Positions 8,759 through 16,015 of a stretch of DNA of 64,000 nt are shown here, in pieces. This stretch comes from Saccharothrix luteola (GTDB taxonomy: Bacteria > Actinomycetota > Actinomycetes > Mycobacteriales > Pseudonocardiaceae), in the NCBI RefSeq assembly GCF_020859565.1, contig NZ_JAJHUO010000018.1, positions 166,468 to 230,467 of the forward strand. The letters run 5' to 3'. A program made the position numbers and the translations under genes. The notes under the pieces are model-generated. The model did no database searches and was not told where the DNA came from. It was given only the letters and a program-made list of their open reading frames with translations. Every line of letters begins with the position of its first letter. The first letter of the stretch is position 1.

Positions 8759-10218
8759 ACACACCGCTCCGCCGGGTCGGCCTCGCCATGATGGCGATGA
8801 TGCTCCTGCTGTTGGGCAACGCCACGTACGTGCAGGTCATCAAGGCCGACGACTACCGCAAGGACCCGTTGAACCGCCGGGTGATCCTGGACCAGTACTC
8901 GCGCGAGCGCGGCCAGATCATCGCCGCCGACGGCACGCCGCTGGCCAGCGTGCAGCGGGTGGACGACCGGCTGCGCTACCTGCGGACCTACGCCAACGGT
9001 CCGGTGTTCGCGCCGGTGACCGGCTACTTCTCCACGCTGTACGGCGCGGGCGGCATGGAGCGCGCCGAGGACGACCTGCTCAACGGCTCGGACGACCGGC
9101 TGTTCGCGCGCCGGGTGTCGGACCTGATCACCGGCCGCGACCCCAAGGGCGGCAGCCTCCAGCTGACCATCGACGCGAAGCTCCAGCAGGCGGCGTTCGA
9201 GCGGTTGCAGGGCGTGACCGGCACGGTGGTCGCGATCCGGCCGCAGACCGGCGAGATCCTGGCCATGGCCAGCACCCCGTCCTACGACCCGAACGTGCTC
9301 GCCAGCCACGACGTGGACGTGCAGGAAGAAGCCTGGGTCGGCTACGACGCGGACAAGTCCAAGCCGATGCTCAACCGCGCGATCCACGAGAACTACCCGC
9401 CCGGCTCGACGTTCAAGCTGGTCGTGACGGCGGCGGCGCTGGCCGAGGGCAAGACCAAGGACAGCGACGTCGACGGCCGCCCGGTGATCACCCTGCCCGG
9501 CACGAACACCCCGCTGCCGAACTTCAACGACACCAACTGCGGCAACGGCGTCACGGCCAAGCTGGAGGAGGCGCTGGCCAAGTCGTGCAACACGGCGTTC
9601 GCGGTGCTGGCCGCCGAGCTGGGCGCGGACAAGCTGCGCGACCAGGCGGCCAAGTTCGGCATCGGCGAGCAGGACCTGTCGATCCCGCTGTCGGTGGTGC
9701 CCTCGACGCTCGGCCCGATGTCGGACAAGCCGTCGGTCTACCAGACCGGCATCGGCCAGAAGGACGTCCGGGTGACGCCGCTGGCCAACGCGGTGATGGC
9801 GGCGACCATCGCCAACGGCGGCGTGCGGATGCAGCCGCACCTGGTCGGCAAGATCCTGGCGCCGGACCTCCAGGCGATCAGCGAGACCAAGCCGGACGAG
9901 GTCGACGAGGCCATGGAGGCCGACCAGGCCAAGGCGCTGCGCGACATGATGATCGCCTCGGAGAACAACACCGGTGGCGGCGGCAAGCTCAGCGGCGTGA
10001 CCATCGCGTCCAAGACCGGCACCGCCGAGCACGGCGAGAACGTGCGCTCGACCAACCCGCACGCCTGGTACGTGGCGTTCGCGCCGGCCGAGAAGCCGGA
10101 GATCGCGATCGCGGTGATCGTGGAGAACGGCGGCCAGCAGGGCCTGGCGGCCACCGGCGGCCGGGTCGCCGCCCCGATCGGCCGCGCGGTCATCGGCGCC
10201 TACCTCGGGGGACGCTGA
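8755..10218 (+). CDS. pbpA: Class B penicillin-binding protein PbpA
   Basis: 487 residues with an N-terminal membrane anchor (GLAMMAMMLLLLGNATYVQVI), a dimerisation region, and a transpeptidase domain. Active-site motifs: SxxK in PPGSTFKLV (about residue 218), SxN in AKSCNTAF, and KTG in ASKTGTAEHG (about 420). It crosslinks peptidoglycan stems made by RodA and is a known phosphorylation target of PknB in mycobacteria. ATG at 8755 overlaps the rodA stop; the gene ends within the pknA start (TGATG). Confidence 0.97.
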   Translation: MNTPLRRVGLAMMAMMLLLLGNATYVQVIKADDYRKDPLNRRVILDQYSRERGQIIAADGTPLASVQRVDDRLRYLRTYANGPVFAPVTGYFSTLYGAGGMERAEDDLLNGSDDRLFARRVSDLITGRDPKGGSLQLTIDAKLQQAAFERLQGVTGTVVAIRPQTGEILAMASTPSYDPNVLASHDVDVQEEAWVGYDADKSKPMLNRAIHENYPPGSTFKLVVTAAALAEGKTKDSDVDGRPVITLPGTNTPLPNFNDTNCGNGVTAKLEEALAKSCNTAFAVLAAELGADKLRDQAAKFGIGEQDLSIPLSVVPSTLGPMSDKPSVYQTGIGQKDVRVTPLANAVMAATIANGGVRMQPHLVGKILAPDLQAISETKPDEVDEAMEADQAKALRDMMIASENNTGGGGKLSGVTIASKTGTAEHGENVRSTNPHAWYVAFAPAEKPEIAIAVIVENGGQQGLAATGGRVAAPIGRAVIGAYLGGR

Positions 10219-11648
10219 TGCTGACCTCCGGCCAGTTGCTCGCCGAGCGGTACCGCCTCAGCAAGCGGATCGCCGTCGGCGGCATGGGCGAGGTCTGGGA
10301 GGCCGACGACACCCGGCTCGACCGCAAGGTCGCGGTGAAGGTGCTCAAGGCCGAGCTCAGCGGGGACGCCGAGTTCCTGAACCGGTTCCGCATCGAGGCG
10401 CGCACCACCGCGTCGCTCAACCACCCCGGCATCGCCGCGGTGCACGACTACGGCGAGACCGCGTCGATCCCGGACGGGCCGGAGGACACCGCCTACCTGG
10501 TGATGGAGCTGGTCGAGGGCGAGCCGCTGGCCGCGATCATCGCCCGCGGCAGGCTCAACGCGGACCGCACGCTCGACGTGCTGGAGCAGGCGGGCAACGC
10601 GTTGCAGGCGGCGCACGAGCGCGGGCTGGTGCACCGGGACGTGAAGCCGGGCAACATCCTGGTGACCCCGACCGGCAAGGTGAAGATCACCGACTTCGGC
10701 ATCGCGAAGGCCGCTGACGCGGCGCCGGTCACGCACAGCGGCATGGTCATGGGCACGGCCCACTACATCGCGCCGGAGCAGGCCCTCGGTCACGCCGCCG
10801 AGCCGGCGTCGGACGTGTACGCGCTGGCGGTGTGCGGCTACGAGTGCCTGACCGGGCACCGGCCGTTCCTGTCGGAGAACGCGGTGACGGTCGCGATGAT
10901 GCACATCCGGGACATCGCGCCGCCGTTGCCGCCGGACGTGCCGCCCGGCCCGCGGGCGCTGATCGAGGCGACCCTGGTGAAGGACCCGCGCCAGCGCTAC
11001 CGCAACGGCGGCGAGTTCGCCTCGGCGGTGGGTGCGGTGCGCGCCGGGCAGCCGCTGCCCGCGCCGTCCGGCCTGGCGATGGCGGTCGGCGCGCCGATGG
11101 CCGGGCCGATGACTCCGCCCGCTCAGCACGCCCGTCCGGGCGTCCCGGTGACCCACCCCGGGTCGCGTCCGGGCATGCAACCCGTCCCACCAGGCATGAA
11201 CACTCCGCACACGGGCGCTTTCCGTCCGTTGCCACCGGGCCCGCGGCCGCCGGGGCGCAACCGCGCCGCGCTGTGGGTTATGGTCGCTGTGCTGCTGGTC
11301 GCGCTGCTGGTGCTCGGCGTGGTCATCCTGCGCTGGGCGCTGAAGGGCGACGAGGTGCCCGGCGGTGCGAACCAGCAGGGCACTGGCACCACGAGCGCCC
11401 GCCCGTTGGACGACTCGACCGATCGCCTCCCCGGCAAGCCGAAGGTGACGATCACGAAGTCCGACTACGTCGACCTCCCGGTGGACGAAGTCGCGAAGAA
11501 GCTCTCCGGGCACGGCTTGGAACCCGAGGTGCACTCCGAGGACGGGGGTGCGCCGCTGGAGCCCGAGCGGTGCCTGGTGTCGGACCTGGCGCCGACCGGT
11601 GAGATTGCGATCGGCTCACGGGTCACGGTGACGTGTGTGCCGACTTGA
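10218..11648 (+). CDS. pknA: Ser/Thr protein kinase PknA
   Basis: 476 residues. Kinase domain about 10-275 with VAVKVLKAEL (catalytic Lys), VHRDVKPGN (catalytic Asp) and TDFGIAKA. A Pro-rich juxtamembrane stretch, a membrane helix about 352-374, then an extracellular tail. Unlike M. tuberculosis PknA, the tail ends in a PASTA-like module (about 415-476: YVDLPVDEVAKKLSGHGL ... SRVTVTCVPT) with two cysteines that could pair. The ATG overlaps the pbpA stop. It phosphorylates division and wall-synthesis proteins together with PknB. Confidence 0.96.
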   Translation: MLTSGQLLAERYRLSKRIAVGGMGEVWEADDTRLDRKVAVKVLKAELSGDAEFLNRFRIEARTTASLNHPGIAAVHDYGETASIPDGPEDTAYLVMELVEGEPLAAIIARGRLNADRTLDVLEQAGNALQAAHERGLVHRDVKPGNILVTPTGKVKITDFGIAKAADAAPVTHSGMVMGTAHYIAPEQALGHAAEPASDVYALAVCGYECLTGHRPFLSENAVTVAMMHIRDIAPPLPPDVPPGPRALIEATLVKDPRQRYRNGGEFASAVGAVRAGQPLPAPSGLAMAVGAPMAGPMTPPAQHARPGVPVTHPGSRPGMQPVPPGMNTPHTGAFRPLPPGPRPPGRNRAALWVMVAVLLVALLVLGVVILRWALKGDEVPGGANQQGTGTTSARPLDDSTDRLPGKPKVTITKSDYVDLPVDEVAKKLSGHGLEPEVHSEDGGAPLEPERCLVSDLAPTGEIAIGSRVTVTCVPT

Positions 11649-11720
11649 TGCCGAAACGGTACGACAGCGAACGCAAGGCTTGATGGTGAGACCGTTGACG
11701 AGGAGCGGGACGAAGCACTG

Positions 11721-13724
11721 ATGAGCACTCCGCGACTGCTCTCCAACCGCTACGAACTGGGTGAGACCCTCGGCTACGGCGGCATGTCGGAGGTGCACAA
11801 GGGCCGGGACGTCCGGCTCGGCCGGGACGTGGCCATCAAAGTCCTGCGCGCCGACCTCGCCCGTGACACCCAGTTCCAGGAACGGTTCCGTCGCGAGGCC
11901 CAGAACTCGGCGGCGCTGAACCACCCCGCCATCGTCGCGGTCTACGACACCGGTGAGACCCAGACCGAGTACGGCCCGCTGCCCTACATCGTGATGGAGT
12001 TCGTCGACGGCCGCACGCTGCGCGACATCGTGAAGACGCAAGGGCCGCTGTCGGGCAAGCGGGCGATGGAGGTCATGGCCGACGTGTCGGCCGCGCTGGA
12101 CTTCAGCCACCGGCACGGCATCGTGCACCGGGACGTGAAGCCCGCGAACGTCATGATCACCCGGGCGGGCGCGGTGAAGGTGATGGACTTCGGCATCGCG
12201 CGCGCGGTGCACGACGGCCAGGCCGCCGTGACCCAGACGGCCGCGGTGATAGGGACGGCCCAGTACCTGTCACCGGAGCAGGCCCGCGGCGAGGCCGTCG
12301 ACGGGCGTTCCGACGTGTACGCGTCGGGCTGCGTGCTGTTCGAGCTGCTGACCGGCGAGCCGCCGTTCACCGGCGACTCGCCCGTGGCCGTGGCCTACCA
12401 GCACGTGCGGGAGGACCCGAAGCCGCCGTCGGCGCTGAACCCGAAGGTGACGCCCGCGCTGGACGCGATCGTGCTCAAGGCGATGGCCAAGGGCCCGGCC
12501 AACCGCTACCAGTCGGCCGCGGAGATGCGCGCGGACCTGGTGCGCGTGCTGTCCGGTCAGCGGCCGTCGGCGCCCGCCGTGATGACGGCGGAGGACCGCA
12601 CCGCGGTGCTCAACCAGACGTCGTCGCCGCGCACCGAGGTCGCGCCGACCACCGGCGGTCGGCACCGGCCGTCGGCGCAGCGCGAGGAACCCGCCGAGTA
12701 CGACCCGCTGGCCGAGGAAGAGGAGGAGCGGCGCGCCCGGCGCAAGAAGGCGATCATGGTCACCCTGGTCGTCCTGCTGTGCATCGCCGTGCTCGCCCTC
12801 GCCACGTGGATCACCACCACGCTGCTCAGCGAGAAGGACAACACCGCGGCCACCGACAAGGTCACGGTGCCGTCGCTGGTCGGCAAGGAGCAGTCGGCGG
12901 CGTACGCCGAGCTGGAGGCCAGGCAGCTGACCGTCGAGGTCGTGCTGACGCCGTGCCAGCCCGGCTCCGAGCCGGCCTGCAACACCGACCAGATCGGCAA
13001 GGTGGTCCTGACCGACCCGCCCGCCAACCGCGAGGTGGACAAGCGCAGCGAGGTCAAACTCCTGATCGGCGCTCCCGCCGAGTCCGCGCCGGTGCCCGGC
13101 GTCACCGGTCTGACCCCGGCGGACGCGCAGAAGAAGCTGGAAGCCGAGGGCTGGGTCTTCCAGCAGGCCACCGGGACCGTCGAGACCGAGGACCCGAACC
13201 TGGTCGGCAAGGTCGTGGAGCAGTCGCCCGCTCCCGGCGTCTCGGCGACCAAGGGCAGCGCGGTCACGGTGACGCTCGGCAAGGCGCCGGAGACCGCGCA
13301 GCTGCCGGACGTGACCGGCCAGACGCTGGACAACGCGCGCGCCACGCTCGAGGGCAACGGCTTCAAGGTGCAGACCAAGGAGGTCGACAGCCCCGAGCCG
13401 CTGAACGAGGTCGTCACGCAGAACCCGGGTCCGGGACGGGCGGAGAAGGGCACGCTGGTGACGTTGAGCGTGTCCAAGAACAACCAGTTCATCATGCCCG
13501 ACCTGCGCGGGCTCACGGAGAACCAGGCGCGCACCAGGCTGAGCCAGGCCGGGTGGACCGGCAACGACCTCACCGTCACCCAGAAGCAGACGGTCACCGA
13601 CATCAGCCAGAACAACGAGATCCTGGACCAGGAGATCAAGGCGAACGCGCCGGCGGCCAAGAACGCGCGGATCAACGTGACCCTGGCCGAGTTCAAGGTC
13701 GGCGGACCCACGTCGACCAGGTAG
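11721..13724 (+). CDS. pknB: Ser/Thr protein kinase PknB with four PASTA domains
   Basis: 667 residues. Kinase domain about 9-275 with VAIKVLRADL, VHRDVKPANVM and MDFGIARA; activation-loop threonines follow (TQTAAVIGTAQY). Membrane helix about 343-366. Extracellular part has four PASTA repeats starting VTVPSLVG, APVPGVTG, AQLPDVTG and FIMPDLRG, which bind muropeptide/lipid II. Known targets of the family, FhaA, PbpA, CwlM and MurJ's pseudokinase, are all encoded in this window. It is separated from pknA by 72 bases and has only a weak ribosome binding site. Confidence 0.98.
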   Translation: MSTPRLLSNRYELGETLGYGGMSEVHKGRDVRLGRDVAIKVLRADLARDTQFQERFRREAQNSAALNHPAIVAVYDTGETQTEYGPLPYIVMEFVDGRTLRDIVKTQGPLSGKRAMEVMADVSAALDFSHRHGIVHRDVKPANVMITRAGAVKVMDFGIARAVHDGQAAVTQTAAVIGTAQYLSPEQARGEAVDGRSDVYASGCVLFELLTGEPPFTGDSPVAVAYQHVREDPKPPSALNPKVTPALDAIVLKAMAKGPANRYQSAAEMRADLVRVLSGQRPSAPAVMTAEDRTAVLNQTSSPRTEVAPTTGGRHRPSAQREEPAEYDPLAEEEEERRARRKKAIMVTLVVLLCIAVLALATWITTTLLSEKDNTAATDKVTVPSLVGKEQSAAYAELEARQLTVEVVLTPCQPGSEPACNTDQIGKVVLTDPPANREVDKRSEVKLLIGAPAESAPVPGVTGLTPADAQKKLEAEGWVFQQATGTVETEDPNLVGKVVEQSPAPGVSATKGSAVTVTLGKAPETAQLPDVTGQTLDNARATLEGNGFKVQTKEVDSPEPLNEVVTQNPGPGRAEKGTLVTLSVSKNNQFIMPDLRGLTENQARTRLSQAGWTGNDLTVTQKQTVTDISQNNEILDQEIKANAPAAKNARINVTLAEFKVGGPTSTR

Positions 13725-13736
13725 CCGTGCAGCGAG

Positions 13737-13767
13737 AAGGCCCCCTCCACGCCGGAGGGGGCCTTTT
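13737..13767. terminator. Bidirectional terminator between pknB and trpG
   Basis: AAGGCCCCCTCC (13737-13748) pairs with GGAGGGGGCCTT (13754-13765) around ACGCC, followed by TTTT on the plus side and AA.. on the other. It separates the convergent pknB operon and trpG. Confidence 0.92.
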
Positions 13768-13788
13768 CGTCGTCCGGGGCCGGGTCGG

Positions 13789-14433
13789 CTACTTCTGGCG
13801 GGCCGCCGCGGCGAGTTGGCGCATGCCGTTCTCCAGCTGGAGGACGGTGCCCTCGGGCACCTCGAACCCGCACACCGCGAGCCAGTTCGCCAGCATCCGG
13901 TGGCCGCCCTCGGTCAGCACGGACTCCGGGTGGAACTGGACGCCCTCGACCGGCAGCTCGCGGTGGCGCATGGCCATGACCACGCCGGACTCGGTGCGCC
14001 CGGTCACCTCGAACTCGGCCGGGATGGTGTCCGGCAGCACGGTCAGCGAGTGGTAGCGGGTCGCGGTGAACGGGCTCGGCACGCCGTTCAGCACACCGCC
14101 GCCGTTGTGGTGCACGACGCTGGTCTTGCCGTGCAGCAGCTCGGGCGCCAGGTCGACCGTGCCGCCCCACACCGCGCCGATGGCCTGGTGGCCGAGGCAC
14201 ACCCCGAACACCGGGACGCCGTTGTCCGCGCAGTGGCGGATGACGTCCATGCTCCTGCCGGCCTTGTCCGGCGTGCTGGGGCCGGGGCTGACGAGGACGC
14301 CGCCGACGTCGGCGATCTCGTCCAGCTCGACGGCGTCGTTGCGCCGGACCACGCACTCGACCCCGAGCTGGGCCAGGTACTGGACGAGGTTGTAGACGAA
14401 GCTGTCGTAGTTGTCGACCACGAGCACGCGCAT
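13789..14433 (-). CDS. trpG: Glutamine amidotransferase, anthranilate/aminodeoxychorismate synthase component II
   Basis: 214-residue class I glutamine amidotransferase. Catalytic triad context: GVCLGHQAIG (Cys), and VQFHPESVLTEGG (His, Glu); SPGPSTPDKAG near the oxyanion region. It supplies ammonia for anthranilate or 4-amino-4-deoxychorismate; the gene next to pknB in mycobacteria is annotated trpG and may serve both pathways (PabA role). The ATG at 14433 lacks a ribosome binding site, but TACGCT lies six bases upstream, suggesting a leaderless mRNA. Confidence 0.92.
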   Translation of the reverse strand: MRVLVVDNYDSFVYNLVQYLAQLGVECVVRRNDAVELDEIADVGGVLVSPGPSTPDKAGRSMDVIRHCADNGVPVFGVCLGHQAIGAVWGGTVDLAPELLHGKTSVVHHNGGGVLNGVPSPFTATRYHSLTVLPDTIPAEFEVTGRTESGVVMAMRHRELPVEGVQFHPESVLTEGGHRMLANWLAVCGFEVPEGTVLQLENGMRQLAAAARQK

Positions 14434-14475
14434 GGCGCCAGCGTAGCCGTGACGAACCTCTCGCCAGAAGTGAGC

Positions 14476-14494
14476 TTAGGCTCACCTAACCTAG
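14476..14494 (+). promoter_or_regulatory. IdeR/DtxR iron box over leaderless promoter of fprA
   Basis: TTAGGCTCACCTAACCTAG matches the IdeR/DtxR consensus TTAGGTTAGCCTAACCTAA at 15 of 19 positions by eye. It includes TAACCT (14487-14492), a good -10 hexamer exactly six bases before the ATG at 14499, so a leaderless start and iron repression of fprA are both implied. Confidence 0.75.
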
Positions 14495-14498
14495 TGGT

Positions 14499-15854
14499 AT
14501 GACCCGTTCCCTGCGCGTCGCCGTCGTCGGCGCCGGCCCCGCCGGCATCTACGCCGCCGACATCCTGACCAAGTCCGCGGCCGAGTCGGGCGCCGAGGTG
14601 GCCATCGACCTCTTCGAGCGGATGCCCGCCCCGTACGGCTTGATCAGGTACGGCGTCGCGCCGGACCACCCGCGCATCAAGGGCATCGTCAACGCCCTTC
14701 AGCGCGTGCTGGACCGGCCGGGGATCAGGTTCTTCGGCAACGTCGAGTACGGCGTCGACCTCAAGCTCGACGACCTCAGGCACTTCTACGACGCGGTGAT
14801 CTTCTCCACCGGCGCGGAGAAGGACCGCCCGCTCGACATCCCCGGCATCGACCTGGACGGCTCCTACGGCGCGGCCGAGTTCGTCTCCTGGTACGACGGC
14901 CACCCCGACGTGCCGCGGACGTGGCCGCTGCGGGCGCGCGAGGTCGCCGTCCTCGGCGTCGGCAACGTCGCGCTCGACGTCGCCCGCGTGCTGGCCAAGA
15001 CCGCCGACGAGCTGCTGAGCACCGACATCCCCGACAACGTGCACGAGGGCCTGAAGGCCAGCCCCGTCACCGACGTGCACGTGTTCGGCCGGCGTGGACC
15101 GGCGCAGGCCAAGTTCACCCCGCTGGAGCTGCGCGAGCTCGACCACTCGCCCAACGTCGAGGTCATCGTGCACCCGGAGGGCATCGACTTCGACGCGGCG
15201 AGCATGGCGTCGATCCGGTCGAACAAGCAGGTCGAGATGGTGGTCAAGACGCTGCAGGAGTGGGCGATCCGCGACGTCGGCTCGCGTCCCCGCCGGCTGC
15301 ACCTGCACTTCCTCGAAGCGCCCGTCGAGGTGCTGGGGTCGTCGTCGGTCACCGGCCTGCGCACCGAGCGGATGGAGCTGACCGGCGACGGCGGCGTGCG
15401 CGGCACGGGCGAGTTCACCGACTGGCCGGTGCAGGCGGTGTACCGGGCCGTCGGCTACCTGTCCACGCACCTGGTCGACCTGCCGTTCGACCACACCTCC
15501 GGCACCGTGCCGCACCAGGCGGGTCGGGTGCTCGACCTGGACGAGCAGGCGATGACCGGCGTCTACGTGACCGGCTGGATCAAGCGCGGCCCGGTCGGCC
15601 TCATCGGGCACACCAAGGGCGACGCGCTGGAGACCGTCACCAGCCTGCTCGCGGACGCGCCGCTGCTGCCGGTCGCGCCGAGCCGCGCGCCCGACGCCGT
15701 GGTCCGGTTCCTGGAGCAGCGCGCCGTGCCGTTCACCACCGTGGACGGGTGGCGCGAGCTGGACGCGCACGAGCTCGCCCTCGGCGCCGCGCGCGGCCGT
15801 GACCGGGTGAAGGTCGTCGACCGCGCGGAGATGACCGACATCTGCCGGTCATAG
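14499..15854 (+). CDS. fprA: Ferredoxin-NADP+ reductase, FprA (adrenodoxin reductase type)
   Basis: 451 residues. N-terminal FAD motif VGAGPAGIYAADIL, conserved MPAPYGLIRYGVAPDHP, NADP site VAVLGVGNVALDVARVL, and C-terminal GWIKRGPVGLIGHTKGDA. It moves electrons between NADPH and ferredoxin, supporting cytochrome P450s and iron metabolism. No Shine-Dalgarno sequence; the ATG sits immediately after a promoter/iron box, so translation is probably from a leaderless mRNA and expression iron-repressed through IdeR/DtxR. Confidence 0.95.
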   Translation: MTRSLRVAVVGAGPAGIYAADILTKSAAESGAEVAIDLFERMPAPYGLIRYGVAPDHPRIKGIVNALQRVLDRPGIRFFGNVEYGVDLKLDDLRHFYDAVIFSTGAEKDRPLDIPGIDLDGSYGAAEFVSWYDGHPDVPRTWPLRAREVAVLGVGNVALDVARVLAKTADELLSTDIPDNVHEGLKASPVTDVHVFGRRGPAQAKFTPLELRELDHSPNVEVIVHPEGIDFDAASMASIRSNKQVEMVVKTLQEWAIRDVGSRPRRLHLHFLEAPVEVLGSSSVTGLRTERMELTGDGGVRGTGEFTDWPVQAVYRAVGYLSTHLVDLPFDHTSGTVPHQAGRVLDLDEQAMTGVYVTGWIKRGPVGLIGHTKGDALETVTSLLADAPLLPVAPSRAPDAVVRFLEQRAVPFTTVDGWRELDAHELALGAARGRDRVKVVDRAEMTDICRS

Positions 15855-15856
15855 GG

Positions 15857-16015
15857 CTACTGGGGCGTCGTCACGTTGTTGAACGGCAGCTTCGGCTCCG
15901 CCCACGGGAACACCACGAACATCAGCAGCGCCACCACCCCGGCCACGAGCACCAGCGCTTCGAGGACGCGCACGGGCAGCGGGCCGGGGAGGTGCCGCCA
16001 GATCCACCCGTACAT
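15857..16015 (-). CDS. Small membrane protein next to class E sortase
   Basis: 52 residues (MYGWIWRHLPGPLPVRV ... FNNVTTPQ) with one membrane helix (LEALVLVAGVVALLMFVVFPW). The start codon overlaps the stop of the sortase gene (TGATG), so the two are translationally coupled. Similar tiny proteins are commonly found directly after class E sortases in actinobacteria; a role as sortase partner is an inference. It ends three bases from the convergent fprA stop. Confidence 0.8.
   Translation of the reverse strand: MYGWIWRHLPGPLPVRVLEALVLVAGVVALLMFVVFPWAEPKLPFNNVTTPQ

Noticed and set aside
12557..14485. A 642-codon minus-strand frame across pknB and trpG
   Set aside because: Lies antisense to the PASTA region and off-frame to trpG; no recognisable domain.
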